Below, piece after piece: positions 38,824-48,803 of a DNA stretch of 64,000 nucleotides. The translations under genes and the position numbers were made by a program. The stretch is from an uncultured SAR86 cluster bacterium. Its GTDB lineage: Bacteria; Pseudomonadota; Gammaproteobacteria; Magnimaribacterales; D2472. Every line of letters starts with the position of its first letter. Within the stretch, counting starts at the first letter, position 1. Below the pieces are notes generated by a model. That model had not been told where the DNA came from and ran no database searches. It was given only the letters and a program-made list of their open reading frames with translations. The DNA lies in NCBI GenBank assembly GCA_902623535.1, contig CACNUA010000003.1, positions 1 through 64,000 on the forward strand. Direction: 5' to 3'.

Positions 38824-40528
38824 TTTTTCCCTTCTATTTTTTAACCTTTCTCTGCTTGCGCAGCAAAGCTATATTGATTATCGATCTCCGTTTCATCCAA
38901 CAGTTAGTAAATCAGGGATGGTTGTCTCTCAAAACATCGATTCATCAAACATTGGGATTGAAATTCTGGATATGGGAGGAAATGCTATTGATGCTGCTGT
39001 TGCTGTAGGTTTTTCATTAGCAATTACCCTGCCTCGAGCCGGTAACCTTGGAGGTGGTGGTTTTTTACTTGTATACATTAAGGATAAAGATGAAATAGTG
39101 TCCATTGATTATCGTGGAGCCTCTTCTCTAAATGCTGATTTATTTAAAATCTTTCAAAAAAAACTGCCTGAACAATTCAATGAAATTGATAGAGATCTTG
39201 TTAGATACGGTTATCAAGCGTCGACAACTCCCGGTACAGTTGCAGGGCTATTAGAGGCACATAAACTTTATGGAAGATTGCCGCTAAAGGATATTTTGGC
39301 TCCAGTAGTCAAACAAGCTCGTGAAGGAATTTTAGTCTCTTACGATCTGCATAATGCGATCAAAAGTGCTCCGCAGTTACTTGAAGATCCTGAATCAAAG
39401 CGTATTTACTTTATTGATGGAGAAGCTTTAAAAATAAATTCATTGATGACAAGACCAGATCTTGCAAAAACCATTTCTTTAATTATGGATCAAGGTTTGA
39501 AGGGATTCTATGCTGGTGAAGTAGGAAACCTTATTTCTAAAGCAATGAAAAATAACAAAGGTTTTATAGATTTAAATGATCTTTCAAATTATAGACCAAA
39601 TATTCAAAAACCTATTTCTACGAAGTATAGAGGTAATACTGTGTTCACTCAGGGGCCACCATCAGGTGGTGGAGTTGTTTTATTAACCGCTCTTAATGTT
39701 CTTGAGCCATTTAACATGAATGGATTTAAAGAAAACTCATCTGCAACATATCATTTATTGGCAGAAGCACTAAGAAAAGGTCATCACGCACGCTCAAGGT
39801 ATGTGGGGGATCCAGGATTCTTCGATGTCCCCATTAATGACCTCATCAATAAAAAGGATGCACAAGAATATGCACGACAAATTGAGTTTAATAAAGCTAC
39901 TCCTGCTAGCGAGGTAAAACCATTAGAGGTAATTCAAGAAAGCAAAGATACAACCCACTACTCTATCATTGATGAAGAGGGTAATGCTGTTTCAAACACT
40001 TACACATTAGGTTATTCGTTTGGCTCTGGAGTAACAATTCCAGGCACAGGCATACTAATGAATAATCAAATGAATAATTTTGCATTCCAATATGGAGATC
40101 AAACTGAAATATCTAGAAGTAGCAGTCCTGGAAATAGGTTTATTCCTGGAAAGAGACCAATGAGTACCATGAATCCAGTTATTGTAAAAAATAAGGAAAA
40201 TAATATTTCAATCGTTACGGGATCACCTGGAGGCTCATTCATTCCTGCAGCTGCTCTGAGAGTAATTACAGGTATCATAGACTTTAATCTTGATGTGGGT
40301 CAGGCAACCATGCTTCCAAGAATACATAAGGATTGGCCCTACGCTGGACTTGAATACGAATCAACACTAAGCTCAGATATTGTATCTGTCTTGGAAAGAT
40401 TAGGTCATCAACCAGAATCTTCAAAGACATTAGGCAGCACACAGAGTATTTCGATAATTGATGGTATAAATTATGGTTATGCGGACTTAAGAAGACCAAA
40501 TGCTGGCGTAGCAATACAAGCTGATTAA
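38801..40528 (+). CDS. ggt: gamma-glutamyltransferase
   Basis: GGNAIDAAVAVGFSLAIT, DTTHYSIIDEEGNAVSNTYT catalytic Thr, STMNPVIV. Confidence 0.94.
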   Translation: MLLRIFFNFSLLFFNLSLLAQQSYIDYRSPFHPTVSKSGMVVSQNIDSSNIGIEILDMGGNAIDAAVAVGFSLAITLPRAGNLGGGGFLLVYIKDKDEIVSIDYRGASSLNADLFKIFQKKLPEQFNEIDRDLVRYGYQASTTPGTVAGLLEAHKLYGRLPLKDILAPVVKQAREGILVSYDLHNAIKSAPQLLEDPESKRIYFIDGEALKINSLMTRPDLAKTISLIMDQGLKGFYAGEVGNLISKAMKNNKGFIDLNDLSNYRPNIQKPISTKYRGNTVFTQGPPSGGGVVLLTALNVLEPFNMNGFKENSSATYHLLAEALRKGHHARSRYVGDPGFFDVPINDLINKKDAQEYARQIEFNKATPASEVKPLEVIQESKDTTHYSIIDEEGNAVSNTYTLGYSFGSGVTIPGTGILMNNQMNNFAFQYGDQTEISRSSSPGNRFIPGKRPMSTMNPVIVKNKENNISIVTGSPGGSFIPAAALRVITGIIDFNLDVGQATMLPRIHKDWPYAGLEYESTLSSDIVSVLERLGHQPESSKTLGSTQSISIIDGINYGYADLRRPNAGVAIQAD

Positions 40529-40589
40529 AGCAATTTCATATATTATTAAAACTGATTTAAGCAATCAAAAATTATTGCAGAAATTTTAC

Positions 40590-41987
40590 CTAAGATGTCA
40601 TCTCAAGTGCTTTTTTAATTCTTTCCAAGGATAATTCCTTACCTATCAAACTCAAAGTCAATCCTAACGACGGAGATTTAGTGGTTCCAACTAAGGCAAC
40701 TCTAATGGGTTGGTTAAGTTGAGGTGTTTTTAAATCTAATTCTTTCTGACATTTTGCTAAAACTTCATCTAAGTCTTGTTCAGTCCATTGTTCAAGCGAT
40801 TCTAACTGCCTTAGAACGTATTCAAGAATATTCTTTGATCCAGTAATAAACTTTTCAACAGATTTTTGGTCATATTCTTTAATATCATCAAAATACGGAA
40901 TTAAATCTATGCTAATCTCAGACAGTGTCGAAGCTGTTGTTCGAAGGTTTTCAATAATTAGTTCAGCATTTTGTCGATTACTCATTTTAATTCCCAGTTG
41001 ATCTAAATAGGGATTCAATTGAATAATAAAATCCTCCAAGCTCAAATTTGCAAGATGATTGGTATTAATCCAATCTAATTTCTTCAGATCAAATACGGCA
41101 CCGGCTTTTTGTACCTCCTGAATTCTAAAATCTTTAAGAAGATCATCTATGTAGAATATTTCCTTGTCTCCTTTTGACCACCCTAACCTTCCTAGCATAT
41201 TTATCATTGAGGTTTGTAAATATCCTTTAGAGATATATTCATCGAGACTTGTTACCGAATCTCTTTTTGAAAGTCTTTTTTTGTTTTCACCAAGGACTAG
41301 GGGTAAGTGAGCATACTCCAATGCCGGTAGCCCAAGAGCTTGTTGAATGTGAATCTGTCTTGGAGTATTACTCAAGTGATCCTCGCCTCTAATTACAGTT
41401 GTAACACCTTGATCGGCATCATCAACCACAACACATAAATGATAGGTCGGTGCCCCATTACTTCTAAGAAGAATAAGATCATCAAGTTCGGAATTATTGA
41501 ATACTACTTCACCTCTTACCAAATCATTGAATCTAACCTCTCCATCATTGGGTGTTTTAAGTCTTAGAACTGTGCTTTCAGATTTCTCTAAACCTTTATC
41601 TCTGCATTTACCGTCATACATTGGTTTTTTACCTGCTTTTAGCTGAGCATTTCTAAGCTCATCCAATCTCTCAGGCGAACAATTGCAATAATATCCTTGG
41701 CCTGATTCAATAATTCTATGAGCTGCATCTAAATAAAGATGCTTTCTTTCAGATTGCCGAACAGGCTCTTCATCTGGCTTGAGACCAATATCATCTAATC
41801 CAGTAATAATGTTTTCCTCAAATTCTAGTTTTGAGCGAACTTGATCAGTATCTTCAATCCTTACAAGAAATTTACCATTATTTTGTTTGGCATAAATATA
41901 ATTAAAAAGTGCTGTCCTCACTCCGCCAATATGTAATGCTCCTGTAGGACTTGGTGCAAATCGAGTGGTTATCATGATTGGTTCCAA
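40590..41987 (-). CDS. gltX: glutamyl-tRNA synthetase
   Basis: RFAPSPTGALHIGGVRTALFNY, KRLSKRDS. Confidence 0.97.
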   Translation of the reverse strand: MEPIMITTRFAPSPTGALHIGGVRTALFNYIYAKQNNGKFLVRIEDTDQVRSKLEFEENIITGLDDIGLKPDEEPVRQSERKHLYLDAAHRIIESGQGYYCNCSPERLDELRNAQLKAGKKPMYDGKCRDKGLEKSESTVLRLKTPNDGEVRFNDLVRGEVVFNNSELDDLILLRSNGAPTYHLCVVVDDADQGVTTVIRGEDHLSNTPRQIHIQQALGLPALEYAHLPLVLGENKKRLSKRDSVTSLDEYISKGYLQTSMINMLGRLGWSKGDKEIFYIDDLLKDFRIQEVQKAGAVFDLKKLDWINTNHLANLSLEDFIIQLNPYLDQLGIKMSNRQNAELIIENLRTTASTLSEISIDLIPYFDDIKEYDQKSVEKFITGSKNILEYVLRQLESLEQWTEQDLDEVLAKCQKELDLKTPQLNQPIRVALVGTTKSPSLGLTLSLIGKELSLERIKKALEMTS

Positions 41988-42685
41988 ATAGACTTTATTT
42001 CATATTTTGATTCAATCTCATTAATCCTTTCCTGATTGGCTTTAATATCTTCCTTAGTAGCATTAAAAGCATGAATTTGTAAATCTGAGTCATCAAGATT
42101 GGAGGCGGTATCATTGATATCAGAATCTAACGTATGATTTGATTCAAATTCAAACTTTGATTGACCACCAGTAAGATGAAAGTAAACATCAGCTAATATG
42201 TTTGCATCTAACATCGCTCCATGAAATGTTCGATCATAACTATTTATTTCAAATCTTTTAGATAATGCATCTAATGAATTTCGTTGACCTGGATATTTAT
42301 CTCTTGCAATAACCAAGGAGTCCTCAACATTACAGACATCTTCTAGTTTTGGATAGCTCGAGGAGATAAGATTAAATTCATAATTTAGAAAACCTAAATC
42401 AAACGGTGCGTTATGAATAATAAGAGTGCTGTCCTGAATGAACTCTAGAAATTCATCTGCAATCTCAGAGAATAATGGCTTATCAACTAAATCCTTATTT
42501 GAAATCCCATGAACCCTTTGCGCTTCCTCATCAATCAACCTCTCAGGATTCAAATAGACATGAAAATGATTATCAGTTTTTTTTCTATCCTCCAGCATTA
42601 GGGCACCAATTTCAATGATGCGATGTCCCTGCTCTGTTTCTAAACCAGTTGTCTCAGTATCTAAAACTATGTATTTTTTTGCCAT
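41972..42685 (-). CDS. dnaQ: DNA polymerase III epsilon subunit
   Basis: VLDTETTGLETEQGHRIIEIGA, IHNAPFDLGFLN. Confidence 0.97.
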   Translation of the reverse strand: MAKKYIVLDTETTGLETEQGHRIIEIGALMLEDRKKTDNHFHVYLNPERLIDEEAQRVHGISNKDLVDKPLFSEIADEFLEFIQDSTLIIHNAPFDLGFLNYEFNLISSSYPKLEDVCNVEDSLVIARDKYPGQRNSLDALSKRFEINSYDRTFHGAMLDANILADVYFHLTGGQSKFEFESNHTLDSDINDTASNLDDSDLQIHAFNATKEDIKANQERINEIESKYEIKSIWNQS

Positions 42686-43116
42686 CAGAGATCTTCTATT
42701 CCTAAATTTGCCAGTTCATCTGCTCTTTCATTGCCTGGATCCCCAGAGTGACCTTTTACCCAATTCCATGAAATATTATGTTTTTGAACTAACTTATCAA
42801 GCTCTACCCAAAGCTCTTTGTTTTTAACAGGCTTTTTGTTAGCAGTTTTCCAATTATTTTTTTTCCAATTGTGAATCCAAGAATTAATTCCATCCATTAC
42901 GTACTTTGAATCAGTAAAGAGTTTTACCTGACAAGGTTCTTTTAGTGCGCCAAGTCCTTGAATCACTGCACTTAACTCCATTTTGTTATTTGTTGTACTT
43001 CTTTCACCACCGTAAAACTCTTTAATTTCATTATGATACTGCATTAAAACACCCCATCCACCAAGGCCTGGATTACCTCTACAAGCTCCATCAGTATAAA
43101 TAATTACTTCTTTCAT
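42685..43116 (-). CDS. rnhA: ribonuclease HI
   Basis: [29 protein letters not shown]. Confidence 0.97.
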   Translation of the reverse strand: MKEVIIYTDGACRGNPGLGGWGVLMQYHNEIKEFYGGERSTTNNKMELSAVIQGLGALKEPCQVKLFTDSKYVMDGINSWIHNWKKNNWKTANKKPVKNKELWVELDKLVQKHNISWNWVKGHSGDPGNERADELANLGIEDL

Positions 43117-43132
43117 AGGTTAAAATAGGGTT

Positions 43133-43903
43133 ATGTTAAAGATCTCTCCAATTAATGCATTTAGTGATAATTATATTTGGTTAATACAAACTAATGAAGG
43201 AAATACTTTAGTAGATCCAGGTGACAGTAAACCTATAATTTCGACTATAGATAAATTGGGTATCACTATTGATGATATCTTAATTACACATCATCATTTT
43301 GATCATATCGGTGGCCTTGAATCGCTGAAACCTCATATTAAGGGGTCTGTTATTGGTCCAGAAAATAATGCCATAGATCTTTTAGATAAACATGTTGTTG
43401 AGGGAGATGTTATTAAGTCGATTGGTTTAGAATTTTCTATTTTTGAAGTTCCTGGGCATACCTTAGATCACATAGCGTTTTATTCTGAAACTGAAAAAGA
43501 GGTTTTGTTTTGTGGTGACACCATTTTTTCTGGTGGTTGCGGCAGAGTGTTCGAAGGAACTTTTGAGCAAATGAATCATTCATTAGAAAAACTTATTAAA
43601 TTACCCTCAAAAACAGAAATATATTGTGCTCATGAATATACCCTTAGCAACCTGAAATTTGCATTGTTGGCTGAACCGAATAATCTTAATTTGAAAGAAT
43701 ATCAATTAAATTCGACTGATAAGAGAAAAAATAATATTCCAACAATTCCAACAACATTAGGTCAAGAACTGCAAATAAACCCATTTTTGAGAGTCGCAGA
43801 AATTAGTTTGAGAGAAGCTATAAGTGATAAACTTAATAGTTCTAATCAGGCTACAAACGCAGAGGTATTTGGATTCCTTAGATCATGGAAAGACTCTTTG
43901 TAA
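43133..43903 (+). CDS. gloB: hydroxyacylglutathione hydrolase (glyoxalase II)
   Basis: THHHFDHIGG, PGHTLDHI, FCGDTIFSGGCGRVFEG. Confidence 0.96.
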   Translation: MLKISPINAFSDNYIWLIQTNEGNTLVDPGDSKPIISTIDKLGITIDDILITHHHFDHIGGLESLKPHIKGSVIGPENNAIDLLDKHVVEGDVIKSIGLEFSIFEVPGHTLDHIAFYSETEKEVLFCGDTIFSGGCGRVFEGTFEQMNHSLEKLIKLPSKTEIYCAHEYTLSNLKFALLAEPNNLNLKEYQLNSTDKRKNNIPTIPTTLGQELQINPFLRVAEISLREAISDKLNSSNQATNAEVFGFLRSWKDSL

Positions 43904-45345
43904 TTTTTATCTCGATTTTTATTTTTTATGGATGTGCAAATATAAGCATAATTCCTGCTCGCCCATATATAGATATCGAACCATCAGAAGTTATTACACC
44001 TGCAGAGGATAAATATACTGATATTTGGTCTAGGATTAATGCAGAAAATAATTTTAGTTTTGATCCTTTGCCTAATGAAACCTCAAAATATAAAAAGAGA
44101 TTCCTTAAAAATAGAAAACACTTTAATGAATTAATTGCTAATGGTGAATACTACCTTTATGAAGTTCTTGAAGAGCTTGACAGGTATAGATTACCACCCG
44201 AATATGCCCTTCTTCCATATATTGAAAGCAATTATGATCCATTCTCAATTTCTTCATCTGGTGCTGTTGGTTTATGGCAGCTCATGCCAACAACCGGCAG
44301 AATTTATGATCTTGAAAAATCATGGTGGGTAGAAGAAAGACATGATCCAATCTTATCTACTAAAGCAGCAATTAAATATATAGCTTATCTTTATAATAGA
44401 TTTGATAAAGACCCTATTCTTACTTTAATTGCCTATCATGCTGGACCAACTTTTCTTGAAAAGCAAATAAAATCTCTCGAGAGAAGGGGCTTAAATCCAT
44501 CAATATCAAACTTAAAACTTTCCAGAGAAAGTTATAACTATGTTCCAAAATTTTTGGCTATTCATCAAATCATAAGAAATCCTTATGAATATGAAGTAAT
44601 TCTACCTAGATTTCCAAACGAAAAGGTAATTAAAAAAATTGATTTATCTGGTCAGGTTGAAATGCTTGCGTTTAGTGAATTTATTGGGGTCACTCCAGAA
44701 TTTCTATATCAGCTTAATGCGGGATATACAAAATGGGCTACACCTCCAGCAGAAAATTCAGTGTTATATCTCCCAACAGAAAAAATTTTTGGTGTAGAAG
44801 ATAAACTAGATGAATATTTTCAAGAAAATCCAATTAGATGGATGACCCACGAAGTTTCGAGAGGAGAAAACTTGTGGGATATTGCCAAAATATATGATGT
44901 TAGGCTGGAAGACCTTAAATTAGTTAACTCAAAAAGTAATAATAGTATTCTTTCAATTAACGAGACGTTGCTAGTGCCCTTGGGGGATCCTGAGTTATCT
45001 AGCTTCATACCCTATCAATCCCACATTGTAAGTGAAGGTGATACTTTATGGAGTTTAGGTAGAAAATATGGAATAGCGCCAATAGAAATTGCTCGAAATA
45101 ATCAACTGGCCTTAAATGGCGTTCTATCTATTGGAACCGCTCTAAATATAGGTACAGGCAATATCGCAAGATCAATGCAAGCAAAGAAAAGGTCTGTTTT
45201 GTATAGCGTAAAGCAAGGGGATAACTTATATAAGATTGGAGAGCTTTTTAATCTTGAGATAAGTGAAATTATTGAGCTCAATAATTTAGCATCAAGCGAT
45301 TTAAGCCCCGGCCAAATACTAAAACTAGTAATTAGTGCGATCTAA
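43885..45345 (+). CDS. mltD: membrane-bound lytic murein transglycosylase D with LysM repeats
   Basis: IESNYDPFSISSSGAVGLWQLMPTTG; repeated LysM motifs; lipobox-like FYGC. Confidence 0.94.
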   Translation: MERLFVIFISIFIFYGCANISIIPARPYIDIEPSEVITPAEDKYTDIWSRINAENNFSFDPLPNETSKYKKRFLKNRKHFNELIANGEYYLYEVLEELDRYRLPPEYALLPYIESNYDPFSISSSGAVGLWQLMPTTGRIYDLEKSWWVEERHDPILSTKAAIKYIAYLYNRFDKDPILTLIAYHAGPTFLEKQIKSLERRGLNPSISNLKLSRESYNYVPKFLAIHQIIRNPYEYEVILPRFPNEKVIKKIDLSGQVEMLAFSEFIGVTPEFLYQLNAGYTKWATPPAENSVLYLPTEKIFGVEDKLDEYFQENPIRWMTHEVSRGENLWDIAKIYDVRLEDLKLVNSKSNNSILSINETLLVPLGDPELSSFIPYQSHIVSEGDTLWSLGRKYGIAPIEIARNNQLALNGVLSIGTALNIGTGNIARSMQAKKRSVLYSVKQGDNLYKIGELFNLEISEIIELNNLASSDLSPGQILKLVISAI

Positions 45346-46193
45346 TCTTCTGACGTTTTGGGGTCTAAAGCGTCTCTGAGGCCATCACCAAAGAAATTAA
45401 GTGCAAATAGTGTAATGGTGAATGTAAGACCTGGATAAATCAGAAGCCATGAGTACTCTTCCATTGACTCCACTCCATACCTTATTAAAGTACCCCAACT
45501 ACTCATAGGTGGTTGAACACCTAAGCCAAGGAAACTAAGAAATGCTTCTAAAAGCATTACCTGAGGTATTGTTAGTGTTGCATAAACTGCTATGGGTCCA
45601 AGTATATTTGGAAAGATATGTTTAACAAACAGTCTTAAATTAGGAACTCCCATTGCTTGTGCTGCCATAACGTATTCTTGATTCTTGATGGTGATGACCT
45701 GTCCTCTTACAATCCTTGCCATTGTTAACCACTCGACTGCTCCAATTGCCATAAAAAGTAACCATATATTTCTTCCAAAAATTACCATTAATAGAATAAT
45801 GAAAATGATAAAAGGAAGCCCATAAAGGACATCAACTATGCGCATCATTACCGAGTCAATTCTTCCACCAAAATAACCTGCAATAATGCCCCATGAAACA
45901 CCTATAACTAATGCAACTGCGGTGGCAACAAATCCTACTAAAAGAGAAACTCTAGCACCGTAAAGTATCCTACTGAGTAAATCTCTACCGAGGGTGTCAG
46001 TACCAAGCAGAAATTCTCCTGAAGGAGGCGTAGCACCGACATCTAAGTTCTGATAAGAGTAAGAATGAGGAGCTATCCAAGGAGCAAAGATTGCGGCTAA
46101 TATTAATACAATTAATATACACGCACTCCCTACTGCAGCCCTATTAGCAATCAATCTTCTAAACGCATCGTTCCATAGAGAATTATTATTCAC
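45342..46193 (-). CDS. dipeptide/oligopeptide ABC transporter permease (OppC/DppC-like)
   Basis: GTDTLGRDLLSRILYGARVSL, EAFLSFLGLGVQPP. Confidence 0.95.
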   Translation of the reverse strand: MNNNSLWNDAFRRLIANRAAVGSACILIVLILAAIFAPWIAPHSYSYQNLDVGATPPSGEFLLGTDTLGRDLLSRILYGARVSLLVGFVATAVALVIGVSWGIIAGYFGGRIDSVMMRIVDVLYGLPFIIFIILLMVIFGRNIWLLFMAIGAVEWLTMARIVRGQVITIKNQEYVMAAQAMGVPNLRLFVKHIFPNILGPIAVYATLTIPQVMLLEAFLSFLGLGVQPPMSSWGTLIRYGVESMEEYSWLLIYPGLTFTITLFALNFFGDGLRDALDPKTSED

Positions 46194-47116
46194 TATTGAG
46201 AACTCCTGCTTTGAGGATTAGCTATTAAAACAGCTAAATCAGATAAAAGATTAAAAAAGATTATTAACACTGAGAAAAAAATTGTCGTACCAAGAATCAT
46301 TGTATAGTCTCTATTAAACGCTGCCTCAACATAAAAGCGTCCTAAACCAGGGATTTGGAAAATTGTTTCAACAACAAATGATCCTCCAATTAATCCAGCA
46401 ACTGCAGGACCTAAAAATGACAGTACAGGTATCAATCCGCCTCTCATAGCATGATTAAATACTACATTGAATTCAGATAAACCTTTTGCTCGAGCTGTTC
46501 TTACATAGTCCTGATTTAAAGTTTCCAACATACCGCCTCTGCTAAGGCGTGCTATGTAAGCAGCGTAAGCTGCACCTAGAGTTATCGAGGGTAGGATTTT
46601 ATCTCCTGGCAAGGTATCCCAGCCAGATACGGGCAGAAGCTCTAAATGAATTCCAAAAAAAAGTACTAATAAGGGCCCAAGCAAAAAGGTTGGCATACAT
46701 ATTCCAATCATAGCGATTGTCATTGGTATGTAATCCAGAGCAGTATTTCTTTTGACTGCAGCTAAAACACCTGCAAATATCCCAATAATTAAAGCAACCA
46801 GAATTGCATAAAATGCTAATTCAAAAGTAACAGGCATACCAGTAAAAATCATCTCAGTAACTGATCTAGAGGGATATCTAAATGATGGTCCAAAGTCTCC
46901 TTGTAAGAGATTAAGCATGTAATCTTTGTATTGAACGATTACTGGGGCATCTAAGTTATATCTTTCATTAAGGCTCTTTAAGACTTCAGGTGGAACAGCC
47001 TTTTCTGCATCAAAAGGTCCGCCTGGAGCCATTCTTATTAAAAAAAAGGTAATAGTGATTACTATTAGAATCACTGGTATAGCAATAAGAAGCCTTTTTA
47101 ATAGAATCTGCAGCAA
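46193..47116 (-). CDS. dipeptide/oligopeptide ABC transporter permease (OppB/DppB-like)
   Basis: RLLIAIPVILIVITITFFLIRMAPGGPFD, RTARAKGLSE, FQIPGLGRF. Confidence 0.95.
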   Translation of the reverse strand: MLQILLKRLLIAIPVILIVITITFFLIRMAPGGPFDAEKAVPPEVLKSLNERYNLDAPVIVQYKDYMLNLLQGDFGPSFRYPSRSVTEMIFTGMPVTFELAFYAILVALIIGIFAGVLAAVKRNTALDYIPMTIAMIGICMPTFLLGPLLVLFFGIHLELLPVSGWDTLPGDKILPSITLGAAYAAYIARLSRGGMLETLNQDYVRTARAKGLSEFNVVFNHAMRGGLIPVLSFLGPAVAGLIGGSFVVETIFQIPGLGRFYVEAAFNRDYTMILGTTIFFSVLIIFFNLLSDLAVLIANPQSRSSQ

Positions 47117-47119
47117 AGA

Positions 47120-48721
47120 TTATTCTCTTTCTAAATAAATATATTTTGGGTGATGAATATCTTGAAAATTTGGATACCAGCCTTTCACATCGCTTGATAG
47201 TTGATATTGCCTTACGTAAGTATAAATTGGGATAATTGGCATCTCATCAATTAAAAGCTTTTCAGCTTGATTTAGTATTTCATACCTTTTATCTCTATCA
47301 ATTGTTCTATTAGCTAAAGATAAAAGTTCATCATATTTTGGATTCTCCCAGCCCGTCTTATTATTACCTCTATTCGGTCTTAGAGTATCCAAAAAAGTGT
47401 TCGGATCTTCATAGTCACCTATCCATCCTGCACGAGAAATTTGAAAATCACCCACCCTTTCTCTTGAAAGATAGACCTTCCAATCTTGATTCACAAGCTC
47501 AACTTCAATACCTAGATTTTCTTGCCACATCTGCTGAATTGCTAATGCTATCTTACGATGGCCCTCTTGGGTATTAAACAATATCTCTAGCTTCGGAAAG
47601 CCTTCACCATTTTGATAGCCAGCCTCAGATAACAGTATTTTTGCTAGATCAGGATCAAATGGGATGGATGTTTCTGGAAAATAACCATCGCTACCAGGAG
47701 GGGTGAATGAATATGCAGGTTGTTGACCACATTTAGATACCCTCTCAACTATTTGTTTTCTATTGATGGCAAACGCGAGTGCCTTTCTTACACGTTTATC
47801 CTTAAGAGCATCAATTGTTGTATTAGTCCGATAAAAGTAGGTACCCATGTAAGGCTCAATACGTAAATTTGGATTATTCTCTTCAATATAAACTGGGCAT
47901 TTCTCAAGAGGCACTACATTAGTTACATGAAGTTGTCCTGCTCTAAACATCCTATCTTCAGTTGATTCGTTTTGGACAGGGTAAAAATGCATTTCATTTA
48001 ACCTAACCTCTTCTGCATCCCAATAAAAAGGATTTCTTTCAACAACTATTTTTTTATTTAATTCCCAACTTTTTAATTGAAATGGGCCATTACAAACAAA
48101 ATTTCCAGGTCGTGTCCACTCTCCATATCTATCATCAATTGGACCAAACTTTAGAACTGTTTCCTTGTGAACAGGATAAGTACTGTAGTGATGAAGTAAT
48201 TTAATAAAAAAACTTGTTGGAGATCTTAATTCAACTTCAAGCGTACTATCATCAATAGCCTTGACACCAACTTTTGAGAAATCGTCAATCTCTCCCAAAT
48301 GATAACTTTCGGCATTCTTAACGTAATAGAGCATATCAGGATATTGTGAACCCAAAGACGCAGTTAGAATTCTCTTCCAAGACCACACAAAATCGTCAGC
48401 CGTGACAGAGTCTCCGTTAGACCATCTAGCATCTTTATTAAGCTTGAAGGTATAAATTAGTCCATCAGATGAGATATCCCATGATTCTGCAACTCCTGGT
48501 AATTGTGAGCCTCCTTTTGGATTATAGATTGTTAAGCCCTCACAAAGAGCAGTAAGAAGATGATTTTCAGGTACGCCAGTAACTATATGTGGGTCAAGGC
48601 CTTGAGGTTCAGTTCCATTACCAAAATGGAAGATCTGATTTTCCAATCCTGAATCTACAGGAGTGACAGATTCACCGCATGAAATTAATAAAAAAAACAA
48701 TGGAAATGCTAAATATTTCAT
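47120..48721 (-). CDS. oligopeptide ABC transporter substrate-binding lipoprotein (OppA-like)
   Basis: lipobox LLISCGE, EPQGLDPHIV, WSNGDSVTADDFVWSWKR; ATG at 48721 preferred over 48730, see findings. Confidence 0.93.
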   Translation of the reverse strand: MKYLAFPLFFLLISCGESVTPVDSGLENQIFHFGNGTEPQGLDPHIVTGVPENHLLTALCEGLTIYNPKGGSQLPGVAESWDISSDGLIYTFKLNKDARWSNGDSVTADDFVWSWKRILTASLGSQYPDMLYYVKNAESYHLGEIDDFSKVGVKAIDDSTLEVELRSPTSFFIKLLHHYSTYPVHKETVLKFGPIDDRYGEWTRPGNFVCNGPFQLKSWELNKKIVVERNPFYWDAEEVRLNEMHFYPVQNESTEDRMFRAGQLHVTNVVPLEKCPVYIEENNPNLRIEPYMGTYFYRTNTTIDALKDKRVRKALAFAINRKQIVERVSKCGQQPAYSFTPPGSDGYFPETSIPFDPDLAKILLSEAGYQNGEGFPKLEILFNTQEGHRKIALAIQQMWQENLGIEVELVNQDWKVYLSRERVGDFQISRAGWIGDYEDPNTFLDTLRPNRGNNKTGWENPKYDELLSLANRTIDRDKRYEILNQAEKLLIDEMPIIPIYTYVRQYQLSSDVKGWYPNFQDIHHPKYIYLERE

Positions 48722-48756
48722 GGTGGTCATTATACCTTTGTTAAAAACTTATAGAT

Positions 48757-48785
48757 AAAAAAAGAGCCGGTAAACCGGCTCTTTT
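48757..48785 (-). terminator. intrinsic terminator downstream of TBDR 48804-51773
   Basis: 10-bp stem aaagagccgg/ccggctcttt, loop taaa, T-tract on - strand. Confidence 0.9.
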
Positions 48786-48803
48786 AATTAGTAAAACTAA
48801 GAC

